A stretch of DNA of 64,000 nt from Methanobacterium sp. BRmetb2. GTDB lineage: Archaea; Methanobacteriota; Methanobacteria; Methanobacteriales; Methanobacteriaceae. Each line of letters begins with the position of its first letter. Within the stretch, counting starts at the first letter, position 1. The position numbers and the translations under genes are program-made. The stretch is taken from the NCBI GenBank assembly GCA_003491285.1, contig CP022705.1, forward strand, positions 551,001 to 615,000. Reading direction: 5' to 3'. Under the pieces are notes generated by a model. The model was not told the origin of the DNA. It made no database searches and was given only the letters and a program-made list of their open reading frames with translations. Below, piece by piece: positions 27,384-38,318 of this stretch.

Positions 27384-28941
27384 TTGGAAAGACAAGCTTC
27401 AGAACTCTTTGAAGAGTTTAAAGAACTTACAGCATCAGAGTTTTTCAGAAGAAATAAGCAAATGCTTGGATTTTCTGGTAAAATAAGATCACTTACAATG
27501 GTTTTCCACGAATTAATAACCAACAGTTTTGACGCTGCTGAAGAAGCAGGTATACTACCAGAAATAAAAATAGACCTGAAAAGATTGGATAAAGATCATT
27601 ACATTTTAAGACATCGTGATAATGGACCTGGTATTCCAGAAGCTTTTATAACCAAAGTTTTCTGTACCATGTTTGCTGGATCAAAATTCAGAAATATTCA
27701 GTCCCGAGGACAGCAAGGATTAGGATGTAGTGGCTGTGTATTATTATCCCAGATGACAACTGGAAAGCCAGCTAAAATAACATCAGGATACAAAGAAAAT
27801 GGTGAAATAAAAGGAGTTCAAATGACATTCAAAATGGATGTCAAAAAGAATCAGGGCCTAATATTAGACAAAAAAGAAATAGTGCTTGATTCAACTGGTG
27901 TATGTATAGAACTTCATTTTAAAGATGTTTCATATTCTCTAAGTGAACAGGGAGCATATGAATACATAAGAAGAACCATGATAGCTAATCCTCACGCTAA
28001 AATTACATTTAGAGATCCTACTGGACACATTTATCTATTTGATAGGGCCAGCGCTGAGATACCTCCACTTCCTAAGGAAGTTTTACCTCACCCCCGTGGT
28101 GTTACTGCTGATGATCTGATATTTATGGCTAAACATACTGATAAACGCAGATTTAGAAGTATGCTTACCAGTAATCTTTCCAGAATGTCCACTAAACGGG
28201 TAAATGAAATTGAAGAGACCACTGGAATAGATCTAAACAAAAGGCCTAAAGACATGAAATGGGAAGAAGCAGAACAAATTGTGGAAACCTTTAGAAAAAT
28301 GGATTTCATGGCCCCACCAACCTCTGGTTTAATACCTATAGGTCAAAAACAGGTTGAAAAGGGTATGATTGAAATTTTGAATCCAGAATTTGTTGCGGCA
28401 ACCACCAGAAAACCTGTCACCTACCGAGGAGGAGTGGCCTTTGTTATTGAGTCGGGTATATCATATGGAGGAGAATCTGGAAGACTGATCGGCGAGCAAA
28501 AGAAAGCCGAGATTATGAGATTTGCCAATAGAGTTCCCTTAACCTTTGATCAAGGAAGTTGTGCCATAACAGAAGGTCTGAAAAGTATAGACTGGAAACG
28601 TTATGGTATACGTGATTTAGATAATGCACCCATCACTGTCTTTGTGAATATTGTATCAACCAATGTTCCATATCTGTCAACTGGAAAGCAAAGCGTGGCA
28701 CCAGAACCTGAAATTCTCCATGAAGTTAGACAATCAACCATGAAAATTGCAAGGAAACTGCAGAAATACTTAAGGGCTAAAAAGGCTGAAAAAGAGGAAG
28801 CAATGCGTTCCCAAGTATTTGAAACCTATGTGCCCCTTATATTAAAAGAAGCAGCAGTTCTAGCCGAAACAGATGTCCCTGAATATGACCATGTATTATC
28901 CAAGGTTACAAGAAAACCGAAAATATTAGAGGAGTTAGATG

Positions 28942-28949
<8 letters not shown>
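27384..28949 (+). CDS. top6B: DNA topoisomerase VI subunit B
   Basis: 521 residues. The GHKL ATPase module at the N-terminus shows E-L-I-T-N-S-F-D-A (N-box) near residues 48-56, D-N-G-P-G-I-P near 79-85 and G-Q-Q-G-L-G near 109-114. A helix-two-turn-helix insert and transducer domain follow, with the switch lysine expected in the T-G-K-Q-S segment near residue 433. It supplies the ATP-driven clamp of the type IIB enzyme. The start is TTG with AGGAGGG about 7 nt upstream; no ATG fits better. It overlaps top6A by 8 nt. A TATA-like agatataaa near 27289 may drive the pair. Confidence 0.96.
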
Positions 28950-30006
<1,057 letters not shown>

Positions 30007-30017
30007 TAAATTAAGTA

Positions 30018-30061
30018 TGGCCAGCAATAAGTTGGTCAATCCCCTATTTTTTCTATTTTTT
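30018..30061 (+). terminator. Hairpin plus T-tract after top6BA
   Basis: An 8-bp stem (30018-30025 with 30031-30038, two G-U pairs) closes a 5-nt aataa loop and is followed by cccctattttttctattttttt to about 30061. It looks like a bacterial-type intrinsic terminator, although archaeal RNA polymerase needs mainly the T-tract. Confidence 0.65.
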
Positions 30062-30403
30062 TAATTATCATTTTTTTAACTGGTTATCTATTACAAAAGT
30101 GGATATGTGCAGTTTAGTTTATTTTAGACTATTTTATGCATTAAATAGATAAATAATTCTAAAAATATAGATTATTAATTATTAATATGGAGAATCTATT
30201 TTTATACTAAATTTAAACATTATCTATTCCTTTTGAACGTTTTTTAAGTTTAATCACAAAATATCCCTTTTAGTTAGTGGAATTTTATGCAAAAATTTCC
30301 TGCAAAAAAATAAAAAATTAATAAATAGTACCTTAAACATAGCCATTGTTAGAAAAATGAACCATCAGCTAAAATGATGCAAAGCTTATAAAGGAGGTTT
30401 ATT
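30062..30403. other. AT-rich intergenic region upstream of gap
   Basis: About 340 bases with no convincing ORF or RNA gene. It should hold the gap promoter. I see A/T-rich blocks with possible TATA elements, and the last 15 nt before the gap start carry an AAAGGAGG SD. No clear operator was identified. Confidence 0.4.
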
Positions 30404-31417
<1,014 letters not shown>

Positions 31418-31421
31418 AAAG

Positions 31422-31461
31422 AGAGGATAATAAAAATCCCCTATTTTTTTATTTTTTTATA
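31422..31461 (+). terminator. Hairpin plus T-tract after gap
   Basis: agaggat (31422-31428) pairs with atcccct (31436-31442) with one A-C mismatch and a 7-nt loop, followed by two T-runs to about 31460. The cccctattttttt end is the same as in the terminator before gap. Confidence 0.6.
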
Positions 31462-31479
31462 AATAATTAATTGAAAAAG

Positions 31480-32106
31480 ATGAAAAACCATAATATTTCA
31501 TTTGTGTCATTAACTGGTGTATTAGCAATTCTAATTTTCCTTATTTTTACATTTACTGCTGTTTCAATGTTTTCAGGAGATTACAATCCACTGAACAATT
31601 ATTTAAGCGACCTTGGAAATTCTTCTTATAACAGTAATGGTGCCATATTTTTCAATTTAGGATGTATAATAACTGGTTTGCTCCTTATTTTATTTTTTTA
31701 TGGCTTCAAAATATGGTATAAAACAGGAAAACATGGAAAAAACTTATTAATTACCTCGCAGCTGGTTGGAATTTATGCTTCATTTTCCTTAATCATGGTG
31801 GGAGTTTTCTCTGAAGATTATGGTCCATTACATTGGATCTGGTCAGCGTCGTTCTTTTTATCTCTCATGTTCACCCTTATCTTAAGTAATATCTATTTAC
31901 TCAACCATTCCCAATTCATAAAGAAAATAGCTTATTACGGTTTTTTTGTAGTTTTTATTGATATAATGTTTATCATAATTTACATACTCAAAATGAATAT
32001 TTCTGCTTCTTTATTTGAATGGATAACTGTCTTGCTAAGTTTGGTATGGGCGGGAATGATAGCATATAATATCAATATTATTTATTTAAACAATAAACAG
32101 CACTAA
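31480..32106 (+). CDS. DUF998-like integral membrane protein
   Basis: About 208 residues from the ATG at 31480; a TTG three codons earlier is also possible, and neither has a good SD. Six hydrophobic segments are spread along the whole length. The N-x-L-S-D-L-G-N-S motif after the first helix (near residues 40-48) and a V-G-V-F-x-E-D-Y-G-P-L-H segment match the DUF998 family of small membrane proteins of unknown role. It lies 20 nt before the HEAT-repeat gene and may be co-transcribed with it. The T-rich tract after gap sits directly before it. Confidence 0.7.
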   Translation: MKNHNISFVSLTGVLAILIFLIFTFTAVSMFSGDYNPLNNYLSDLGNSSYNSNGAIFFNLGCIITGLLLILFFYGFKIWYKTGKHGKNLLITSQLVGIYASFSLIMVGVFSEDYGPLHWIWSASFFLSLMFTLILSNIYLLNHSQFIKKIAYYGFFVVFIDIMFIIIYILKMNISASLFEWITVLLSLVWAGMIAYNINIIYLNNKQH

Positions 32107-32125
32107 GATCGATTGGAGAGTTATA

Positions 32126-32893
32126 ATGGGCTTTTACGATTTTTCCAAAGAAAAAAGAAAAGAAATTGTCCAGGAGATGGAAGATAATATAAAAAACGAA
32201 TTAGAAAAGCCTGTGAACTTCGATTACCCTTTTTTATTAAAATATGCTTCTGATGATGATATTTACATCCGGAAAAACGTATATTTGATTATTGGAAAGT
32301 TATATAACACTAATAAAGATTTCCAGACTACTATTTTAAATATTTTAGAATCAATGTTTCAAAAAGAAGATGTTGAAGTAAGACAGACTGTAGTTTACGC
32401 CTGGGGCGAGATTGGTAAGTTAGATGCAGAAAAAATAATGGGAAATATGGAATGTGCCTTAAAAGATGAAAACCCTAAGATTAGGAATGCTATTATCGGT
32501 GCCCTGAAGCAGATGGGAGAGAAAAATCCTGTCCCCACATTGAAATTCGCAAAAAAATATATAAATGACTCTCAACCTGAAATTCGCCGCCAAATGATTC
32601 ATGGAATTGAATTAAGGGGAAGAACTCATCCCAAAGATGTATTACCTCTTTTAGAGGAAGTTCAAAATGAAGAGAACAAACGAGTGCGAGATATGATTAT
32701 ACATGTTATTGGCCAGATAAGTTACAAAAAGGGGTGTTTGGAGAAGGTTGTTTACAGTTTGAAACAATGGAAAAATAAAGATTTAGTAGAAGATGCATTA
32801 TCTGAGATTTTAGATGTTCATAAAAGGTATAAATTCAGCTATAGATCTTATGAAGAAGCTGAAAAATTTATTAAAAAAGAATTCAATATGTGA
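32126..32893 (+). CDS. HEAT-repeat protein
   Basis: 255 residues, entirely alpha-helical by pattern, with about five tandem HEAT/PBS-lyase-like repeats from roughly 25 to 215. Examples are the R-Q-T-V-V-Y-A-W-G-E-I-G and R-N-A-I-I-G-A-L-K-Q-M-G helices and the I-R-R-Q-M-I-H-G-I-E turn. The arrangement resembles DNA-alkylation-repair-type HEAT proteins, but that family's substrate residues cannot be verified by eye. HEAT solenoids generally bind protein or DNA. SD TGGAGAG precedes the ATG. Confidence 0.75.
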   Translation: MGFYDFSKEKRKEIVQEMEDNIKNELEKPVNFDYPFLLKYASDDDIYIRKNVYLIIGKLYNTNKDFQTTILNILESMFQKEDVEVRQTVVYAWGEIGKLDAEKIMGNMECALKDENPKIRNAIIGALKQMGEKNPVPTLKFAKKYINDSQPEIRRQMIHGIELRGRTHPKDVLPLLEEVQNEENKRVRDMIIHVIGQISYKKGCLEKVVYSLKQWKNKDLVEDALSEILDVHKRYKFSYRSYEEAEKFIKKEFNM

Positions 32894-32967
32894 ATATTGA
32901 TATTAACCATATATTCCTTGTTTCAATCCCTATACAATTTTAAGAGATTGCTGGCTTATCTGGCCGT

Positions 32968-34209
32968 TCACTTCTTTGATGCACTATCCCCTGCCACGTA
33001 ACCTGTGGAAAATGCTTGTTGCAAGTTATAACCTCCCATAAGACCACATCCCGCAATTATCTCTCCAGCAAAATATAATCCTTTAACAAGCTTCGATTCC
33101 ATGGTTTGAGGGTCTATTTGCTTTTTTGATACACCACCACACGTAACCATAGCTTTATCTAGTGGAAGATGCCCAGTTATTGTTAATGGAAGGGATTTTA
33201 ATGTCTTCTGTAACTGGAATCTTTCTTGTTTAGTGATTTGATTCAGCTTTTTTTGAGGATCAAGAGATATGGTCTTTAAAATTGGTTCAATCGTGCTTTG
33301 AGGAAGGTGATAGTTTAAATAATTTTTTAAACTCTTTTTATCATACTTCTGGAAATCTTCCTGCAGCCTGACCCCTAAGGCATCCTCTTTGATTTCTGGT
33401 TTAAAATCAATGTTGAGCTTCAAATCACCGTATTGATCCATAATTTCCACAATTGTGTGGCTCATATCCAGGATAACTGGTCCTGAAACTCCGAAATGTG
33501 TTAAAAGAAGGTTTCCCTTTGTTAAAGATTTCATTTTATTGCCATATTGTATATTCATCCCTACATTTTTCAGAGTAACACCTTTTAATTGGTGAATCCA
33601 TTTTTCACGTACTAAAAGTGGAACTTCTCCAGGTTTCATTTCTGTTATTTGATGTCCTAACAATTTTGCAAAAGTAAAACCATCACCTGTTGATCCAGTT
33701 ACTCCGTAAGATGCCCCACCTGTAGCCATAACAACATTATGTGCTTTAATTACCTGATTTTCTATTGAAGATAGTTTGAAAATATTATCCTGATTATCAA
33801 GATGTTTTAGGTGGAAATTATACAGGATTTTTATTTGATATTCATCTAAAACTTTTTCTAAAACATCTACTACCGATTTAGCTTTTTCTGTAATAGGGAA
33901 TACCCTTCCATTTTCTTCCACTTTATATCCAAGATCATTACTTTCAAAAAAATCAATTAAATCATAGTTTGAAAATTTAGCAAAGATGTCCCGGTAGAAT
34001 GAACCTCTCTTGCCAAACATTTCCAGGAAAACTTCTAATGGAGCAGTATTGGTAAAATTACATCGACCATGACCAGCTACAAGAAGTTTACGTCCTATTT
34101 TATTATTTTTTTCCAGCAGGATTACTTTTTTACCAAGTTGTGCCCCTCTAATGGCAGCCATACACCCTGCAGGTCCAGTTCCGATTACAGCTATGTCGTA
34201 TATTTTCAT
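32968..34209 (-). CDS. BaiN/HI0933-family FAD-dependent oxidoreductase
   Basis: 413 residues. A dinucleotide-binding start A-V-I-G-T-G-P-A-G-C-M-A-A-I-R-G-A at residues 7-23 is followed by the family's L-L-E-K-N-x-K-I-G-R-K-L-L-V-A-G-H-G-R-C-N-F-T-N signature. The C-terminus has G-L-Y-F-A-G-E-I and G-G-Y-N-L-Q-Q-A-F-S-T-G. These flavoproteins (HI0933/YhiN/BaiN) are widespread; BaiN has been linked to bile-acid reduction in gut bacteria, but the general substrate is unknown. The gene stands alone, with a duplicated start-codon segment in front. Confidence 0.88.
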   Translation of the reverse strand: MKIYDIAVIGTGPAGCMAAIRGAQLGKKVILLEKNNKIGRKLLVAGHGRCNFTNTAPLEVFLEMFGKRGSFYRDIFAKFSNYDLIDFFESNDLGYKVEENGRVFPITEKAKSVVDVLEKVLDEYQIKILYNFHLKHLDNQDNIFKLSSIENQVIKAHNVVMATGGASYGVTGSTGDGFTFAKLLGHQITEMKPGEVPLLVREKWIHQLKGVTLKNVGMNIQYGNKMKSLTKGNLLLTHFGVSGPVILDMSHTIVEIMDQYGDLKLNIDFKPEIKEDALGVRLQEDFQKYDKKSLKNYLNYHLPQSTIEPILKTISLDPQKKLNQITKQERFQLQKTLKSLPLTITGHLPLDKAMVTCGGVSKKQIDPQTMESKLVKGLYFAGEIIAGCGLMGGYNLQQAFSTGYVAGDSASKK

Positions 34210-34239
34210 GATTTCATTTCCTTTCGCATGATTTCATTT
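34207..34239 (-). repeat. 20-bp-period tandem duplication over the BaiN-like start codon
   Basis: catgatttcattt occurs at 34207-34219 and 34227-34239 (plus strand). On the gene strand this gives two aaatgaaatcATG copies. The upstream ATG opens a 7-codon mini-ORF whose TGA overlaps the true start as ATGA. An AAAGGA SD lies between the copies. Confidence 0.75.
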
Positions 34240-34354
34240 TATGATTTTTTCATAGAAAATACAAATGATTATTATCTATATCAGCATAATAATGTATATC
34301 CTAATTTTGTTTTTAGCTGATAAATTATCTATTGTAAAATCGTTATATGAATAA

Positions 34355-35206
34355 ATGATGATAAAAATGACAGAAAATGTTAGATTTGGCCCTGCAGGAA
34401 ACCCAATGGGGTTTAAAGGTAAAACAATAGAAGTTTGTGATTATATTAATGAATTAGGACTTAATTCCTATGAATACCAGGCAACTTATGGAGTCAGAAT
34501 ATCTAAAAGTTCTGCAAAAAGTCTTAAAGAGAACTCTGAAAAAAATAATGTTCTGGTTTCTATGCATGGGCCATACTATATCAATTTAAGTTCAGATAAG
34601 GATGATGTGATTGAAAGATCCGTGGAAAGACTGGTACAATCGGCCGCGATTTCAGAGGCAATGGGTGCCTATAGAACTGTATTTCATCCTGGATTTTACA
34701 CAAAGTATTCAGCGAAAGATGCAATGAAACGTGCCAAAGAAGCTATAACTGAAATTCAGGAACAACTTCAATCAAAAGATATTCATGATTACAATTTTGC
34801 ACCAGAAACTACCGGTAAAAAATCTCAACTGGGAAGTTTAGATGAGATAATAGAAATATGCCAATCATTTGAAAATTTTCAACCCACAATTGACTTTGCC
34901 CATATACACGCCAGAAATAATGGATGTATAAAAACTATTAATGACTACGAAAAAATATTTAAAAAATTAGAAGATAAATTAGATCCTAAAATTTTACACT
35001 GTCACTTTACCAAAATTGAATATACAGATGCTGGTGAAAAAAAACACCACACCCTTGAAGAGGATGAATACGGCCCTCCTTTAGAACCCTTACTAAAACT
35101 GATAATTGAATGTGGATGGGATGTCACTATCATCTGTGAAACACCTTTACTTGAAATTGACGCTGCCCTTATCAAGGCGAAGTATTATGAAATTCTAAAA
35201 AAATAA
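34355..35206 (+). CDS. Endonuclease IV-like TIM-barrel protein (AP endonuclease family 2)
   Basis: 283 residues. The AP-endonuclease-2/xylose-isomerase TIM barrel is recognisable: S-M-H-G-P-Y (near 69-74), F-H-P-G-F-Y (near 106-111), A-P-E-T-T-G (near 149-154), I-D-F-A-H-I-H-A-R (near 178-186), L-H-C-H-F (near 213-217) and C-E-T-P (near 266-269). These supply the His, Glu and Asp ligands of the trinuclear zinc site in Nfo. It is therefore a likely abasic-site endonuclease in base excision repair, though sugar epimerases share the fold. Three in-frame ATGs (34355, 34358, 34367) are possible starts, none with a strong SD. Confidence 0.83.
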   Translation: MMIKMTENVRFGPAGNPMGFKGKTIEVCDYINELGLNSYEYQATYGVRISKSSAKSLKENSEKNNVLVSMHGPYYINLSSDKDDVIERSVERLVQSAAISEAMGAYRTVFHPGFYTKYSAKDAMKRAKEAITEIQEQLQSKDIHDYNFAPETTGKKSQLGSLDEIIEICQSFENFQPTIDFAHIHARNNGCIKTINDYEKIFKKLEDKLDPKILHCHFTKIEYTDAGEKKHHTLEEDEYGPPLEPLLKLIIECGWDVTIICETPLLEIDAALIKAKYYEILKK

Positions 35207-35278
35207 ATTATAAAAAAAATTAATATGATCCTAAAACAAATAAAAAAATGGTGATGTTTTATTAAATTTAATAATATC

Positions 35279-36382
35279 ATGCAGAATAATCACTTATCAG
35301 ATAAAAAAACAATAACAAAAATTAATGAACCTAAAAAAGAAGCTAAATTAGTTGTACTGCAACCTATTGGTTACCCTTTTATCTGTAACCTGGTTGAGAC
35401 CCCTAAAATTGAAGTTTTTGACAAAGATCTTTTTGAATTATATGCAAAAGACCAGTGGGCTGGTCAAACCATTGTTGAAGGTTCTTTCCTATTTGATCAA
35501 AAATTATTACCGGATTATGCTTTTAAAGTTATAAAAGCTCATCCTAATAATTCTGAAATAACTGAAAACACATCAATACTTTTGATTGAGGATTTTGAAG
35601 TTAAAGAATTTAAAAAAATTCAAAGCAAAATTAAAATGGACGATGTGGTAGGTCAGGAACAGGCAAAGATTAAATGTAAAATTATAATGAAATACTTGCA
35701 GGAACCAGATAAATTTAAGGACTGGGCTCCCAGAAATGTCTTATTTTACGGAACTCCTGGAACCGGGAAAACTATGCTGGCCAAATCACTTTCCAATGAA
35801 CTCAGCGTTCCACTCTATTTAATTAAAGCAACCAGCCTTATAGGTGAGCATGTAGGAGATGGGGCCAGACAAATTCATGACTTGTTTGAAGCAGCTGCTA
35901 AAACTGCACCTTCAGTGATATTTATTGATGAGATTGATGCAGTTGGTCTGGATAGGAAATACCAGTCATTAAGGGGAGATGTATCTGAAGTTGTTAACGC
36001 CCTTTTAACTGAAATGGATGGTATAGACCAGAATTATGGTGTGGTAACTATAGGGGCCACTAATAATCCAGATTTACTTGATTTTGCTATAAGAAGCAGA
36101 TTTGAAGAGGAAATTGAATTCCGATTACCTGATAAAAATGAAAGACGTGCCATGATCAATTTTTATGTGCAGTCCATGCCCCTTGAAGTGGATGTTGATA
36201 TAGAAAGACTGGTAAATCACACCAAAGGAATGTCAGGAAGAGATATCAAGGATCGTTTACTGAAAACTTCCCTGCATAAAGCAATATCTGATGATAAAAA
36301 TAGGGTGACTTGGGAACATTTTGAGTATGCATTAAAACTAAATCAAAAAGAGAAAAATGAACCAAAGGGAATGTTTGTATAA
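35279..36382 (+). CDS. AAA family ATPase with unusual N-terminal domain
   Basis: 367 residues. The first ~115 are a beta-rich domain I do not recognise. Then comes a single AAA module: V-V-G-Q-E linker (about 123-127), Walker A G-T-P-G-T-G-K-T (158-165), Walker B I-F-I-D-E-I-D (214-220), sensor G-A-T-N-N-P and an arginine-finger segment S-R-F-E-E-E. It looks like the core of Cdc48/proteasome-activating ATPases but lacks the coiled coil of PAN and has one AAA ring only. Remodelling of unknown protein substrates is inferred. It follows the endonuclease IV-like gene by 72 nt, and the nearest SD-like GGTGAT is about 24 nt upstream of the ATG, so the start is not certain. Confidence 0.8.
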   Translation: MQNNHLSDKKTITKINEPKKEAKLVVLQPIGYPFICNLVETPKIEVFDKDLFELYAKDQWAGQTIVEGSFLFDQKLLPDYAFKVIKAHPNNSEITENTSILLIEDFEVKEFKKIQSKIKMDDVVGQEQAKIKCKIIMKYLQEPDKFKDWAPRNVLFYGTPGTGKTMLAKSLSNELSVPLYLIKATSLIGEHVGDGARQIHDLFEAAAKTAPSVIFIDEIDAVGLDRKYQSLRGDVSEVVNALLTEMDGIDQNYGVVTIGATNNPDLLDFAIRSRFEEEIEFRLPDKNERRAMINFYVQSMPLEVDVDIERLVNHTKGMSGRDIKDRLLKTSLHKAISDDKNRVTWEHFEYALKLNQKEKNEPKGMFV

Positions 36383-36447
36383 TATTTTTTAAAGCTTAAT
36401 GCTTCTAAAGATTAATATACTTAACTATCTCCATTTTTCCATAAAAT

Positions 36448-37662
36448 CTATTTTTTCATGTCGAAAATCTTATAGGAAGATTCTATAACTTCTTTTTCTT
36501 CATTTTCCGCAGCATTGCGAATATTCATGAGGATCCTATGGAAGACCTTATTTACAACAGCATGGGTAAGATCGTCGACTATTTCTTCTTTACCATTTAA
36601 ATTTCCCAACATGCGGAGAGCTTTTTCTGTTTCATAACTTCTTATCTGCTCAACTTCTCTCCTAATACATGATATGAGTGGTTCAATTTCGATGTGTTTA
36701 AGAGAATTATTAAGAAGTTCTAATTCTTGTTCTATGATCTTTTCAGCTTGTTTAGCCTCAAATTCGCGCATTTTCTTATTTTTATCTGCTATTCCCCTTA
36801 AATCGTCTATATTAAATAATTTAACTCCCAGATCAGATACATTCTCATCAATATCACGTGGGTTGGCAATATCCACCATGACCATATTAGAAAGTTTTTC
36901 TGAAGAAACAGCATTTTTTACTTGATCATAAGATACAACAGTGTGAGGTGCTCCAGTAGCACTAATTACCACATCAGCATCACTCATGGCTTCTTCCAAT
37001 CGATCAAAATGTATAGCATAACCTTCCAGTTCCCTGGCAAGTTCAACTGCCCGATCATAGGTTCTGTTGGCAACAACTATTGCTTTAAGGTTTTTTTCTA
37101 CTAATGCCCTGGCAACTAGTGTGCCCATGTTCCCAGCCCCTACAACCAACACTTTTTTACATTTAAGGTCTCCATGAATAGATTCTGCTAATTCCACAGC
37201 AGCAGATCCTATAGAAATAGATCCCTTGTTAATTCTAGTTTTTTTCCTTACAACTTGACCTACATGAACTGCCTTAGTGAATACCGTATTCAAAATTTTA
37301 CCGGAAAATCCTTTTTTAAGTGATTTATTTTTAGAATCTTTAATTTGCCCTAAAATTTGATCTTCACCTATTATCATAGATTCTAAGCCGCTACTTAACT
37401 TTAACAGGTGTTTTAGTGCATCTTCATTACTTTCTACTATAAAATTATTAAAATCAATACCTTTAATATCATTATTTTCTAAAACTAGATAAGTTTCTGC
37501 CCTATTACATGTTTTTATCTGGATTAGCTCAGTTACACCGCATTTATTATCTATTTCTTCAATTAATTTATCCATCTGCGAAGATAAATTTTCTATGGTA
37601 CTGATATTTGCTGTTTTATGATCAATTCTTATATTGAGAATCAGAGCAATCCCTCCAACCAT
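36448..37662 (-). CDS. hemA: Glutamyl-tRNA reductase
   Basis: Up to 404 residues. The catalytic domain has T-C-N-R-A-E (C52, the thioester nucleophile) and the I-I-G-E-D-Q-I-L-G-Q segment. The NADPH domain has V-L-V-V-G-A-G-N-M-G near residues 170-180, and a helical dimerisation domain follows. It reduces Glu-tRNA to glutamate-1-semialdehyde, the first step of tetrapyrrole, hence F430 and cobamide, synthesis. The ATG at 37662 lacks an SD, while a perfect GGAGG lies just inside the reading frame and points to a non-ATG codon (CTG or ATT) at residues 7-8. It ends the atwA-mmp9-precorrin-2 dehydrogenase unit. Confidence 0.95.
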   Translation of the reverse strand: MVGGIALILNIRIDHKTANISTIENLSSQMDKLIEEIDNKCGVTELIQIKTCNRAETYLVLENNDIKGIDFNNFIVESNEDALKHLLKLSSGLESMIIGEDQILGQIKDSKNKSLKKGFSGKILNTVFTKAVHVGQVVRKKTRINKGSISIGSAAVELAESIHGDLKCKKVLVVGAGNMGTLVARALVEKNLKAIVVANRTYDRAVELARELEGYAIHFDRLEEAMSDADVVISATGAPHTVVSYDQVKNAVSSEKLSNMVMVDIANPRDIDENVSDLGVKLFNIDDLRGIADKNKKMREFEAKQAEKIIEQELELLNNSLKHIEIEPLISCIRREVEQIRSYETEKALRMLGNLNGKEEIVDDLTHAVVNKVFHRILMNIRNAAENEEKEVIESSYKIFDMKK

Positions 37663-37678
37663 TTAAGGTTGAAAAATT

Positions 37679-38314
37679 TCATTTTTCTACAGTTTTAAAC
37701 TTTTTTTCTAAGTAATTTGCGACATATAACTTTGCATCTTCTATTTTGCCGTCGTTGAGTAAATCATTTACATTTTTATCATCTAAAATTTGGTAAAGAT
37801 ACTCTTTGCGCTTTTTTTGATCATTAACTTGATTTTTTATGATTTTTCTAGTAAAATCTTGAAGTTCCATCTGCAGTATTTCATGATTACTTATTACTTT
37901 TTGTATCTTTTTTCTTAACTGTTTGGCCATAAGGGGACTTTTGCCTTTAGTAAATATGCATATCTGAACATCCCCTATAAAAAAAGATGATGGAACTATT
38001 ATATTTCCTGATTCAGGATCATCAGCACGATTTATTAGTTTATTATCAGTTACAGTTGAAATATACTCATTTAAATCCGGATTAGATGTGGCCACCACCA
38101 CCAGATCTGACCAGTCAATCCACTTATCTATTTCAGCCACAGATTTGATGGAAGCTCCCAGTTTTTTTAAATCATTATCATCTGTTTTTCCAATTATAGT
38201 TACATTCGCACCAGCATTAATAAATCTTTTTGCTCTTCTCCTGCCCACTTCACCAGAGCCAACAATTAGAACATTTTTATTGTCCATTTGTAGGAAGAGA
38301 GGAGTCCAACCCAT
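37679..38314 (-). CDS. Precorrin-2 dehydrogenase (siroheme synthase-type, makes sirohydrochlorin)
   Basis: 211 residues. N-terminal Rossmann domain starting with L-F-L-Q-M-D-N-K-N-V-L-I-V-G-S-G-E-V-G-R-R; the family's S-S-F-F-I-G-D and S-P-L-M-A-K-Q-L-R-K-K-I segments are present near 110-150. It is related to the CysG/Met8 N-terminal part and converts precorrin-2 to sirohydrochlorin with NAD+; ferrochelatase activity is possible. In methanogens sirohydrochlorin is the direct precursor of F430 and cobamides. It lies 4 nt after mmp9 with GGAG 8 nt before its ATG, and 16 nt before hemA. Confidence 0.93.
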   Translation of the reverse strand: MGWTPLFLQMDNKNVLIVGSGEVGRRRAKRFINAGANVTIIGKTDDNDLKKLGASIKSVAEIDKWIDWSDLVVVATSNPDLNEYISTVTDNKLINRADDPESGNIIVPSSFFIGDVQICIFTKGKSPLMAKQLRKKIQKVISNHEILQMELQDFTRKIIKNQVNDQKKRKEYLYQILDDKNVNDLLNDGKIEDAKLYVANYLEKKFKTVEK

Positions 38315-38318
38315 CCTG

